Positions 1 to 7,619 of a stretch of DNA of 64,000 nucleotides are shown here, in pieces (the stretch's first letter is position 1; each line of letters begins with the position of its first letter). The position numbers and the translations under genes were made by a program. Source of the DNA: an uncultured Thermoguttaceae bacterium (GTDB lineage: Bacteria; Planctomycetota; Planctomycetia; Pirellulales; Thermoguttaceae); contig CALIRO010000065.1 in NCBI GenBank assembly GCA_938042245.1, forward strand, positions 1 to 64,000, read 5' to 3'. Below the pieces are notes generated by a model, which was given only the letters and a program-made list of their open reading frames with translations, searched no databases and had not been told where the DNA came from.

Positions 1-88
1 CGGCCAACAAGCCGCCGAAGCCGTCCTCCGTCAATTGGCCTTGCTCCGTTAAAATTCCCTTCGGAGGGGCAAGCTCGACATCGGCCAT
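1..88 (-). CDS. Partial hypothetical protein, 5' end only
   Basis: An ATG at 88-86 on the minus strand opens a frame that stays open to the window edge. It reads MADVELAPPKGILTEQGQLT and continues for 29 codons. A purine-rich AGGGAAGA lies just upstream of the ATG and could be the ribosome binding site. The acidic, Gly-rich N terminus shows no signal peptide or membrane segment. I do not recognise the family, and the piece is too short to name. Confidence 0.4.
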   Translation of the reverse strand, partial: MADVELAPPKGILTEQGQLTEDGFGGLLA

Positions 89-399
89 TCTTCCCTAGCT
101 CCTTTTGTCTACGATAATGCCGCAGAAAACGCCCCGTCTTCGTATAATTTCCCAACGCCAGCGTTTCCAGTGAGTTATGCGATTGTCTTTCCGGCTCGGC
201 CTTGCAATGGGCAAAAGTCGAACTGAGAAAACTTGAAAACCCTGAAGGGCGTCAACGGACCGGCGCCCTGAGACGGCGCCGGCCCCGATTCTTCAATCCC
301 TACCCAGCCGGGATAGGAAGCGCTTCGGCCTTTCGACATGCTGACGGCGCCGATTCTCCAACCTGGCAACTAGCGCCGACGCCTGACCAGAAGGCGTGT
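89..399. other. Spacer without recognised gene
   Basis: This stretch lies between the truncated minus-strand gene at the window edge and the 3' end of the ProRS-like gene. It contains GC-rich short inverted pieces such as GGCGCC around 263-285. I see no coding signal, tRNA or clear terminator in it. Confidence 0.4.
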
Positions 400-2340
400 C
401 TATTCGGAAGGATAGCCCTTTGCCTTTCGCACCTTTTCGATGATGAGGGAGACGGCATCGGCCAGAGGGATCAATTGTTTCTGGCCGGTGCGCCGATGTT
501 TGAGTTCCAATTGGCCTTGTTGGTAATTTTTCGGGCCTAGCACTACCCGCCACGGCACCCCCACCAGATCCGCATCGAAAAACTTGACCCCCGGTCGAAG
601 CGGCCGGTCGTCCAACAGAACCTCCAGTCCCGCCGCCTGCCAGGCCGCGGAAAGCTCCTCTGCCGCCTTCCGGATTGCCTCATCCTCCGGAGCAAGACAA
701 ACAAGCAGAATATCAAACGGCGCAAAGCGTTCCGGCCAGAGGAGCCCTTGTTGGTCTTGGTGCAGTGCCGCCATCGCCCAAAGCAGTCGGGCAAGATCGA
801 TCTGGAGCCGATGAACCAACACCGGCTGAAGCTGCTCCTGGGGGTCGTGGAACCGCAGACCCAACTGCTGGCTGGCTTCGGGCGGCAAACAGCGTGCCTC
901 CGCCACCGAAAGACCTGTCCCGATTTGCAATGTAGCAGGACACTGCGGACAAGGATCGCCCGGCATAGCCATACGCAGATCGGCGAAAAAGTCCGGCTGG
1001 AAATCCCGTCCGATACACACACCCACCAGATGGGCGTCTGCCTGATTGGCACCCACCACCACATTCTGAGCATTCCGCACATCCCAATCCGCCCAAATCG
1101 GAATCCGTTCTTTCAGCCCTACCGGGCCGGAAAAACCCACCGGCGCTCCAGTAACGTGTTCTATGGTAGCTGGGTTGGCCATTTCCAATCGGCTAATGCC
1201 GAAGGCCCGGCAAATCTTGGTGGGACTGGCCTGGTGATCGCCTCGAATGAGGACGGCTACGGGTTTGCCATCGGCCAGATAAATAAGGGTTTTCAGAAAT
1301 TGGGAGGCTGGCCGTGCGAGAAAAGCGGTTACTTCTTCAATGGTGCGGGCACCGGGGGTGGGCACCGAGCGGACCGCTTCGGCGTCGGCTATCGGCGGCG
1401 GTGCATCGGTCGGAACACTCTGCACTGAACTGCCTGCAAGCACCGAATCGCCGGACACTGGTTTGGCAGCTCGGCCGCCAATCCGGGCCGATGGCCGAAC
1501 CGCCGTGTAACCGCACTGGCTACAAAAAGCCACTTCTTCTAAAAAAGTGGCTTGCCGTCGGCTCCGGAACGGCCTTAGTCTTCCCTCCGTCGGCTCAGCG
1601 GGGACCGGAGAACCCCCAGTTTCCGGAACGCTTTTGGCCGCTTGGGGAGCAGTAGGTGCTGGTGGGGCGGGGCTAGCAACTGCTTCTTCTCCCTGGGAAA
1701 CTTGCACCAGTAACTTGTGGGCCGATGGCTCTCCGAACGGCTCCGTTTGAGCCGCCCAATAAGGTAGCTCCAACCACTCCAGAAGTTCTTCCAGCTGCTG
1801 CAGCAGATGTTGGTAGGATGTGCGGAGGGAATCGGCCGTCTTATGGAAGCCATAGACTTGCACAGCAGGCCGGAGCGGTGCCTCGGCCAGGCTGCCCAAA
1901 GATGCCCCTTCGACCCCACCTATCCTGCCAAACTGAAACAACACCAGTGGCAAATTACGATAGCTGCTCAGCCAACCGGCTAGTAGCTCGGCCAACAGCG
2001 GCTCCTGCCAGCCGCCCAGCAGATAGCGAGTTTTTCGTTCCGACTGGACCAGGTCCAGAGGCAGACCGGCTTGGTCCTCCCAGGAATGCCCGCCAAATCG
2101 GTCCCATAAACTTACCGGAACTAAGATTGGCAAATGGATTTCTTGTGCCCCAGCCTCCATCAGCAGATAGCGCAGCTTTTCTTGCAGTTTCCGTAGGATC
2201 CGTATTCCCAGCGGCAACCAGGCGTAACCAGCAGTAGTCAGGCTCAGCAACCCTGCACGGACCAGCCATTCTTCCGGCCCACCCCGCATTCCGGACGGCG
2301 CCTCTTTCAGAGTGGGCAAAAACGCCTTCGTCCACCGCAT
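400..2340 (-). CDS. ProRS-like protein with intact editing domain but degenerate catalytic motifs
   Basis: This 646-residue protein is collinear with bacterial prolyl-tRNA synthetase. Class II motif 1 is recognisable (residues about 43-75, LPLGIRILRKL then GAQEIHLP). A YbaK-type editing insertion spans about 330-455 and keeps K350, GPVGL (405-409) and GANQADAH...GRD. A C-terminal anticodon-binding domain (about 535-640) keeps LLDDRPLRPGVKF. The aminoacylation site is broken: the proline-loop LGPTHEE is LGGWQEP (108-114), the motif 2 stretch with its catalytic arginine and MKDAYSFH is replaced by GGVEGASLGSLAEAPL, and motif 3 (GxGxxR) is LVHRLQIDLARLL (508-520). The HIFQLGTKYS segment is also gone. 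Two Pro/Ala-rich linkers (222-260 and 285-330) are extra. I infer either a trans-editing factor or a very divergent enzyme. Other copies of proS in the genome would decide. No strong ribosome binding site is visible. Confidence 0.8.
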   Translation of the reverse strand: MRWTKAFLPTLKEAPSGMRGGPEEWLVRAGLLSLTTAGYAWLPLGIRILRKLQEKLRYLLMEAGAQEIHLPILVPVSLWDRFGGHSWEDQAGLPLDLVQSERKTRYLLGGWQEPLLAELLAGWLSSYRNLPLVLFQFGRIGGVEGASLGSLAEAPLRPAVQVYGFHKTADSLRTSYQHLLQQLEELLEWLELPYWAAQTEPFGEPSAHKLLVQVSQGEEAVASPAPPAPTAPQAAKSVPETGGSPVPAEPTEGRLRPFRSRRQATFLEEVAFCSQCGYTAVRPSARIGGRAAKPVSGDSVLAGSSVQSVPTDAPPPIADAEAVRSVPTPGARTIEEVTAFLARPASQFLKTLIYLADGKPVAVLIRGDHQASPTKICRAFGISRLEMANPATIEHVTGAPVGFSGPVGLKERIPIWADWDVRNAQNVVVGANQADAHLVGVCIGRDFQPDFFADLRMAMPGDPCPQCPATLQIGTGLSVAEARCLPPEASQQLGLRFHDPQEQLQPVLVHRLQIDLARLLWAMAALHQDQQGLLWPERFAPFDILLVCLAPEDEAIRKAAEELSAAWQAAGLEVLLDDRPLRPGVKFFDADLVGVPWRVVLGPKNYQQGQLELKHRRTGQKQLIPLADAVSLIIEKVRKAKGYPSE

Positions 2341-2421
2341 CGGATCGGCCCTGGTGGAAAAAGAAACAAATCGGAAAAAAAACAGATCGACCGCTTTGCC
2401 AGGGGTTTGAGACTGTTTGCT

Positions 2422-3711
2422 TTAAGCGGGGCAGGAGTCACAGGAGGCGATCACATACGGCCCTTTAGGAATGACGGCGATGGTGGCATTCGGGCCGTAC
2501 TCGGCCAAGCATTCGGCAACGGCTGCTTCCACAGTTTTGGCCGGTTCCACAAAAAGCCGTTGCAATACTTCCGGCGGCAGGCCATCGGTAACCACTTTAA
2601 TGCGGGCTTTTCGCCGCACTTTGGCCATTTCTTCCAGTTGCCATTGGTCCATGACAAAATAGTCTGAGTTTGGGTCTAGCAGACGCTCCATGAAGGCCTG
2701 CAGACTGGCATGTTCCTGGAAAAGGCGCTGGAATTCGGGGCTACCGATGCCCTCCGACAAGCTGGCTGCCAGGATCACAGCGCCGCCCGGTTTGACAATG
2801 GGTTCGGCTGCCACCATTCCCTTGATCGATTGATAAAAGGTAGTATCCAGGGGATAGCCGGCGGCACTGGTTACCACAATGTCCACCGGTTCAGGGACGC
2901 TGTCCTGGAGCATAGGGCGTACCTTTTGCACCCCTTCCAGAAAAGCCTCTTCCATGTCGCCGGCTACCACCTCCACAATCCGCCGCTTTTCGTCCAGGGC
3001 TACATTGACGATAAAATCGCAGCCAGCCCGTCGGCCAATCCAGGTGTTCTCTTCATGGACCGGATTGCCGTCCAGACAGCCGGTCCGGGCCAGCGGATGC
3101 TCCAAAAACTGTGGTCCATGCCAGACCCGCACCGTATCCAGATGAGCCAAGCCGGGACAGATGAGTTTTCGGCCCCCGGAAAAGCCGGCCATAAAGTGCG
3201 GCTCAATCAGACCGGTAGTGATTTTCAGATCGGCTTCCACATATCGGCGGTCGATCCAGATCGGTACCCCCCTGGGACTGTGGCCTAGGAAGACATGCTC
3301 CTCCCGATTTTGGCCATGGTGGTTTTCGATTCGGTATTGGGCCGCTATCTCCGGGCCGACCATCTCTCGCAGTTCATCGCCGAAATTCGGCCGATGCAGC
3401 CCCGTGGCTACTAAGATCAGGATTCGGTCCCGCCGAATCCCGTTTTCTTCCAGAGTGCGCAAAATGGCTGGCAGCACCACCGCATTCGGCACAGGCCGGG
3501 TAATGTCACAGATGACCACACAAGCATTGTCCCGGCCCCGGGCAAGATCTGCTAAAGGAATAGACCCGACAGGCTGGGTCAGCCGCTCCGTTATGACCTG
3601 CTCCGGGTCCTCCAACGGTTGGGCAGGCCGATAGCCCAGGCATTTAAGAACATTGCGATCCGGCAACTCTACTTCGAGGCCAGATCGGCCATAATCCAAC
3701 CGAACCTTCAT
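2422..3711 (-). CDS. larA: LarA-family nickel-pincer-dependent racemase
   Basis: This 429-residue protein belongs to the LarA (DUF2088) family, whose founder interconverts D- and L-lactate using a nickel-pincer nucleotide bound to a lysine. DITRP is at 69-73, ATGLHRP at 102-108 and [18 protein letters not shown] at 170-187. H106, H172, K182 and H198 match Lactobacillus LarA H108, H174, K184 and H200 with a constant offset of two, so the cofactor and catalytic residues are all present. Substrates differ widely among LarA homologues, so lactate is not assured. The cofactor synthesis genes larB, larC and larE are not in the window. The gene lies 81 bases upstream of the ProRS-like gene on the same strand. 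Confidence 0.85.
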   Translation of the reverse strand: MKVRLDYGRSGLEVELPDRNVLKCLGYRPAQPLEDPEQVITERLTQPVGSIPLADLARGRDNACVVICDITRPVPNAVVLPAILRTLEENGIRRDRILILVATGLHRPNFGDELREMVGPEIAAQYRIENHHGQNREEHVFLGHSPRGVPIWIDRRYVEADLKITTGLIEPHFMAGFSGGRKLICPGLAHLDTVRVWHGPQFLEHPLARTGCLDGNPVHEENTWIGRRAGCDFIVNVALDEKRRIVEVVAGDMEEAFLEGVQKVRPMLQDSVPEPVDIVVTSAAGYPLDTTFYQSIKGMVAAEPIVKPGGAVILAASLSEGIGSPEFQRLFQEHASLQAFMERLLDPNSDYFVMDQWQLEEMAKVRRKARIKVVTDGLPPEVLQRLFVEPAKTVEAAVAECLAEYGPNATIAVIPKGPYVIASCDSCPA

Positions 3712-3832
3712 AAACTCAACCGGGCGTATTTTCGCTAGCTATTCTCTCGGGCAAAACATTTCGAGTTTTCCGCTTGCTATCCCTTGGCAGCTCTTGTTCC
3801 TCATGGAGACACTTGCCATCTTGGCCAAAAAC

Positions 3833-4194
3833 TTCGAGTTTTCCACCCTGGAATTCTTTGCCAGAAAAAACACCTGTTTACTCAGGTTTTACTCAGGTGT
3901 GAAATTTACTCAGATATAAAAATAGGCAGGATAGAGAAAATAGTAAACTTTCGATTGGGAGCCGGGGCTCTTCGGCAGATTTTGCCTATATTGCCTTTTT
4001 TCCCGGTTTCTCCACATCAGGCTTAATTCGAGTTTTCTGCCCCGGAATTCATTTCGAAGGAAAAACCACCATTTTGCTCAGGTGTGAAAATAGGAAAGCT
4101 TGGAAGAATAGGAAATTTTCGTGCAAAAAAGGCACTCTGGCGGCAGATTTTGCCTATATTGCCTTTTTTCCCGGTTTCTCCAAATCAGGCTTAA
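3833..4194. repeat. Two imperfect tandem copies of a 170-195 bp non-coding unit
   Basis: Copy 1 is 3833-4026 and copy 2 is 4027-4194. Both begin TTCGAGTTTTC, share GGAATTC near the start and CTCAGGTGTGAAA in the middle, and end with a block of nearly 50 bases that runs from CGGCAGATTTTGCCTATATT to CAGGCTTAA. A third, partial copy starts at 3760 with the same TTCGAGTTTTCC. Copy 1 carries extra CTCAGGT microrepeats. The unit contains no plausible ORF and lies between larA (minus) and the small basic protein gene (minus). It could hold a duplicated regulatory RNA or leader, but I see no recognisable fold. Confidence 0.85.
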
Positions 4195-4232
4195 GTGGAG
4201 CCTCTTTTACCTGCCTCCAGAAAAACCAGAGA

Positions 4233-4499
4233 TTATTTCTTGGCTGGGGTGGCGGTAGAAGCTCCGCTAGGAGCGGCCGGTGCGCCAGCCTCGGTCGATT
4301 GGGCTGCCTCTTCCTTTTTGGATTTCTTCTTTTTCTTTATAGTAATCTTGGAGACCCGAACCTTCGGTAAGCCAAAGGGGCTATCCCCTTCATGCCACCG
4401 ATCCAGCTCCTTTAACCGAGCGAGTCGCTCTGCCCGGGTGAGCACACAGCGATTTCGTACCGTAGCCCGCCGAATCTTCAGCGTTTTATCAATAGACAT
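4233..4499 (-). CDS. Small basic protein of the PVC superphylum
   Basis: This 88-residue protein starts MSIDKTLKIRR and contains RNRCVLTRAERLARL, then GDSPFGLPKVRV. These blocks match a short basic protein family conserved across Planctomycetes, Verrucomicrobia and Chlamydiae and suspected to be ribosome-associated. The C-terminal third is a Lys run followed by an Ala/Pro/Thr tail that I think is species-specific. A TTG codon two codons upstream is in frame, but the AAGGAGG at about 4509-4515 sits nine bases before the ATG, so I start at the ATG. The foldback element at 4545-4708 lies directly upstream and probably overlaps the promoter region. Confidence 0.75.
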   Translation of the reverse strand: MSIDKTLKIRRATVRNRCVLTRAERLARLKELDRWHEGDSPFGLPKVRVSKITIKKKKKSKKEEAAQSTEAGAPAAPSGASTATPAKK

Positions 4500-4544
4500 A
4501 CCCAAAAACCTCCTTCAAGGTTTCTCATTGATATGAATAATAGT

Positions 4545-4708
4545 GGTAAAATTTCGGACGAATCATGCCCCACGGCATTCCTGCCAAGCGAGAATCCACA
4601 GTTTTTTCGAGGGATTTCTACTCTCTGGATTTCCGCGTATGCCGGAATGACGCTCGGCGGCATTGTCCCTAAAAACTAGGGACCTGCTTCCCTCGGCTGA
4701 AATGGTAC
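4545..4708 (-). repeat. Foldback (MITE-like) element, copy A
   Basis: The 164-bp copy has a long arm on the right (4625-4708) that read on the minus strand starts GTACCATTTCAGCCGAG and includes AGTTTTTAGGGACAATGCC. The short arm is on the left (4545-4601). The two inner REP-like hairpins face each other: the left one is 4574-4601 and the right one, CTGGATTTCCGCGTATGCC and following bases, is 4625-4652. It sits 45 bases upstream of the small basic protein start codon. Confidence 0.8.
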
Positions 4709-5034
4709 AAATAGTCGTATTTTATCTTTTTAATTGGTTTATACAAGGAGATGTTTACCCCCATTATAGTCTAGTTGAAATTAACCCTTTGGAGTTACTT
4801 CCAAAAGGGTTCCGGTTCCCTACCATCTTTAACAGACTAGATAGATAGCCCTTAGGGAACTCCCCATATCTTACATTAACTCCCCTTCCCAGTCTTTGAG
4901 AAACCGTTTGGCTGTGAGGAAACCTTTTCGGATGGGAAGCCAAAAACCTTCCACAAGGCTTCGAAAACCACCCTATGGATGAGTTCCCTCCCCATCATCC
5001 CGCCTGCTCTTTTAATTGGAGTCGGAGCGTGTCT
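4709..5034. other. AT-rich spacer without recognised gene
   Basis: This stretch lies between foldback element A and the 3' end of the radical SAM gene. It is AT-richer than its surroundings (for example the TTTTATCTTTTTAATTGG stretch near 4720). I see no convincing coding frame or RNA gene. Confidence 0.4.
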
Positions 5035-6426
5035 CTAGGCCCAGACCCCGGCAATCTTTCTGCCACAGAAGGGGCATTTTCCCTCCTTGAGCTCATTGCG
5101 AATTACAAAAAATCCTTCTCGATAGATCAATTCCCTCCGGCATCCAGGACAATAAGTTATCCCAGCATCGTCCACCTCATGGACATTGCCAATATAGACG
5201 TAATGTAAGCCACATTCCCGGGCAATCTGTCGAGCTTCGATCAGCACACTGGCTGGCGTTGGTGGCAAGTTAGTCAGTTTGTGGGCCGGTCGAAATCGAG
5301 AAAAATGCAACGGCCAGTCCGGTCCCAATTCGTCTAGCATCCATTGGCACATCCGCCGGATCATCTGGAGGTCATCCGTATAGGTGGGCACTACCAAATT
5401 GGTTACCTCAAACCAGACCCCCTCCTGTTTCAAAATCTTCAGACACCGAAGCACTGGTTCTAATTTGCCGGTATTCAGCGTCCGGTAAATCTCTTGGCTA
5501 AAACTCTTCAGATCCACATTGGCCGCATCAATCACCTGGGCCAATTCCCGGAGCGGCTTTTCCTGAATATAGCCACAGGTTACCCAAATATTTTTGAGTC
5601 CCTTTTGGCGGGCCAATTGGGCCGTATCGTACATGTATTCATACCAAACCGTCGGCTCCGAATAGGTATAAGAAATCGACGGACTGCCCAAATACTCCGC
5701 CATGGCCACCGCATCTTCTGGGAAGAGACTGAGCCGATCGATGGCCTCGGCCGTCAGCTTCCGGAGCATTTCTGGGCTCAGCCGAACGGATTCTCCCCGT
5801 GGGTCTTTGCTCTCTTCAGGTTTCCGCTGAGAAATATCCCAGTTTTGACAGTTCAGACAGCGAAATCCACAGCCGGAGATGGCAAAGGAAAAGGTCTTTG
5901 TGCCGGGCAGGAAATGATAGAGCGGCTTTTTTTCGACCGGATCATTATTGAACGAACAGGCATTGCCATAGGCCAGCGTGTATAAAACGCCTTCTTTGTT
6001 GACTCGGTTTCGGCAATGGCCTCGGTCTTCCGGCGCGAGTCGGCACTCGTTGGGACAGAGTTTGCAATGGATGTTTTGACCCAGTTTGAGATAGTGTCTG
6101 GCCTCTCGAACCCAGCCCCGGCGCTGCCAAGCCTCCCAGAGTTCCCCTTTGGGCGCATCGGCTTTAAAAACGTCGGCGGAGTCGGCCGAGACCAGAGGTT
6201 TGAAGGTTTGGGCCAGGGCCTTGGTGAGCGATTCAGACCAGGAACCACCTTCTCCTCTCCGAAGCCAACGCCAACCATAATAGGCGCCCCCGGCGGCTGC
6301 CGCACAACCGGCCGCACAGGCCCCATAGGCCAACCACCGGCGTCGGCTCAACTTCCGGCCCGGCGCCATCGCCCGAAAGGCCGGTCCGGTTACCTCCTGG
6401 GATCGGAAGCCCTGGGCTTGATCCAT
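5035..6426 (-). CDS. AmrS-type radical SAM enzyme with Tat-like N terminus
   Basis: This protein of about 463 residues matches the radical SAM member of the AmmeMemoRadiSam group (relatives of PflX). The SAM cluster motif is CGFRCLNCQNW, preceded by a Cys-rich segment CKLCPNECRL and GHCRNR. A C-terminal CPGC...CPFCGRK pair looks like a zinc ribbon. The N terminus has LSRRRWLAYGACAAGC followed by an Ala/Gly-rich hydrophobic stretch, which resembles a Tat signal or signal anchor and would place the enzyme on the outer face of the membrane. AAGGAG is six bases before the chosen ATG, and an in-frame upstream codon at 6495 is less likely. The start overlaps the upstream membrane-protein gene by 37 bases, so the two are co-translated. 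The Memo and AMMECR1 partners are not in the window. Confidence 0.8.
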   Translation of the reverse strand: MDQAQGFRSQEVTGPAFRAMAPGRKLSRRRWLAYGACAAGCAAAAGGAYYGWRWLRRGEGGSWSESLTKALAQTFKPLVSADSADVFKADAPKGELWEAWQRRGWVREARHYLKLGQNIHCKLCPNECRLAPEDRGHCRNRVNKEGVLYTLAYGNACSFNNDPVEKKPLYHFLPGTKTFSFAISGCGFRCLNCQNWDISQRKPEESKDPRGESVRLSPEMLRKLTAEAIDRLSLFPEDAVAMAEYLGSPSISYTYSEPTVWYEYMYDTAQLARQKGLKNIWVTCGYIQEKPLRELAQVIDAANVDLKSFSQEIYRTLNTGKLEPVLRCLKILKQEGVWFEVTNLVVPTYTDDLQMIRRMCQWMLDELGPDWPLHFSRFRPAHKLTNLPPTPASVLIEARQIARECGLHYVYIGNVHEVDDAGITYCPGCRRELIYREGFFVIRNELKEGKCPFCGRKIAGVWA

Positions 6427-6668
6427 CCCCATCTCCTTAGAGCAAAGTAAATCTCTAAGCCGGAATGGACGGAAAAAACCACTACCAACGGCCAAACCAA
6501 CTTCTGATGCAACCCTAAGGCTAATTCCAGATCAAGCTTCTCCTGCAAGCCAAAATCGCCTCGAAGGGTAAAGCCCGTAAGAATATAAATAATCATTAAG
6601 AAAAAAAGTATCCAACCCGTCAGCCGAGCTAACTTTATAAGATAATAATGTACCGATCGGCCAGGCAT
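6390..6668 (-). CDS. Small membrane protein with cytochrome-b-like histidine spacing
   Basis: This protein of about 92 residues has two hydrophobic helices. The first is GWILFFLMIIYILTGF. The second is HQKLVWPLVVVFSVH, in which two histidines are separated by 13 residues, as in heme-binding helices of b-type cytochromes. It ends with a basic RRWGWIKPR segment. The frame is open further upstream to 6758, but that extension looks non-coding. No strong ribosome binding site distinguishes the starts. The 3' end overlaps the radical SAM gene, which implies a functional link. I infer, without proof, that it could bind heme as a dimer and pass electrons to that enzyme. An ordinary membrane anchor is the alternative. 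Confidence 0.6.
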   Translation of the reverse strand: MPGRSVHYYLIKLARLTGWILFFLMIIYILTGFTLRGDFGLQEKLDLELALGLHQKLVWPLVVVFSVHSGLEIYFALRRWGWIKPRASDPRR

Positions 6669-6885
6669 TCGCAGCTCGGAATTCAAACTCTGTTTGCCAT
6701 TTCTGCCGACGCAGAGGCTGTGTTGGCACCCAATCTGTGCGATCCACCTATTCCCCATCGGGGCTTAGACCGGTTTATGCAGTCCATTAGGTTCTACTGG
6801 CTTCGCATACCGTCTAATAGACCATATTACGTGCAATCCAACCCCCCGATTCTTCCCATGGCCTGGATTTACTACCATTCTATGC

Positions 6886-6939
6886 CAAAAAGAAGAAGGG
6901 GAAAGAGCGAGGTACGTTCTCAGTACCTCCTCTTTCCCC
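6886..6939 (-). terminator. Strong hairpin terminator after the pilin gene
   Basis: The arms at 6898-6915 (GGGGAAAGAGCGAGGTAC) and 6923-6939 pair fully apart from one bulged C. On the minus strand the hairpin is followed by a T-rich tract (complement of 6886-6897). It lies 45 bases past the pilin stop codon, in the right place for a Rho-independent terminator. Confidence 0.75.
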
Positions 6940-6984
6940 CTCTAAGGTGGCATTAAACAGAGATAAAACGACTTCGAAGATTCC

Positions 6985-7176
6985 TTATGGTCCAGGCGGC
7001 GTGCACTGCAAGGCGGCAATGCAGTTAGCCAAATCTTGCAACTCGCACAAGATGGCGTTTCGTACCGCGGACAAGCCGCCAATCAGTCCAATGACCAACA
7101 GCGAGATCAGCAGGATCCATTCAAAAGTTACCATGGCCCGGCGCCGGGCTGACCGGTTTGTCCGTTTCGTCTTCAT
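6985..7176 (-). CDS. flp: Flp-type pilin (class III signal peptide)
   Basis: This 63-residue precursor begins with a basic leader MKTKRTNRSARRRA, then MVTFEWILLISLLVIGLIGG. Taking the cut before MVTFE, a glutamate falls at position 5 of the mature chain, as in type IVb Flp pilins cut by a TadV/CpaA prepilin peptidase. A short polar tail with three cysteines follows. GAGGGG precedes the ATG by five bases. The gene stands alone, about 16 kb from the Tad assembly genes (23.4-28.3 kb) that presumably assemble it. A strong terminator follows and a sigma-54-like site precedes it. It could instead be a TadE-like pseudopilin, but its size fits Flp better. Confidence 0.75.
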   Translation of the reverse strand: MKTKRTNRSARRRAMVTFEWILLISLLVIGLIGGLSAVRNAILCELQDLANCIAALQCTPPGP

Positions 7177-7250
7177 CGGAACCCCTCTTCAAAAGGAAAC
7201 ACCTTACCCATCCGATACTTTGACCGTGAAATACATCCTCTTTTTTCCTA

Positions 7251-7266
7251 GGCACACTCTGTGCCA
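7251..7266 (-). promoter_or_regulatory. Possible sigma-54 promoter or palindromic operator before the pilin gene
   Basis: The minus strand reads TGGCACAGAGTGTGCC. The GG and GC are separated by ten bases, as in the -24/-12 consensus TGGCAC-N5-TTGC, with GTGC in place of TTGC. The site ends 75 bases before the pilin ATG. The same bases form a perfect inverted repeat GGCACA-CTC-TGTGCC, so a repressor or activator site is the alternative reading. Confidence 0.4.
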
Positions 7267-7619
7267 ACCCCTTGCAATCTTCTGAGTTCAGACATAACCT
7301 CATAAATTTCAAAGGGTTATAGCAAAAAGATTCTTACTGATTTAAGGGTTTCCTAGAAAACTGTTGAAAACTTGAAACATCTGCCTCTGGAGGGCGTTTT
7401 GGAAAGTTTACATCCTTAGTCTCACTTTTTGGTACCTATTTATCCTTCTATTAGGTGGGTATAGGTGGGTAAAGCCCCATAGAGCACCCCTGGGCCTCTC
7501 TCCGTAAATCTCCGGGAAAAAGGGAAAAGCGGGAACCCTTCCGGTATTGATCCGGCCAAGATTTTGCAGTAAAACCCAGCTCTCCTCTAATTTATCTGTT
7601 GAGACGGGAACCCGTTTCT
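7267..7619. other. Spacer between divergent pilin and barrel genes
   Basis: This upstream region serves genes on both strands. It includes a short direct repeat GGTGGGTA-TA-GGTGGGTA near 7455-7473. I see no gene in it and no clear -35/-10 pair for the plus-strand gene. Confidence 0.4.
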
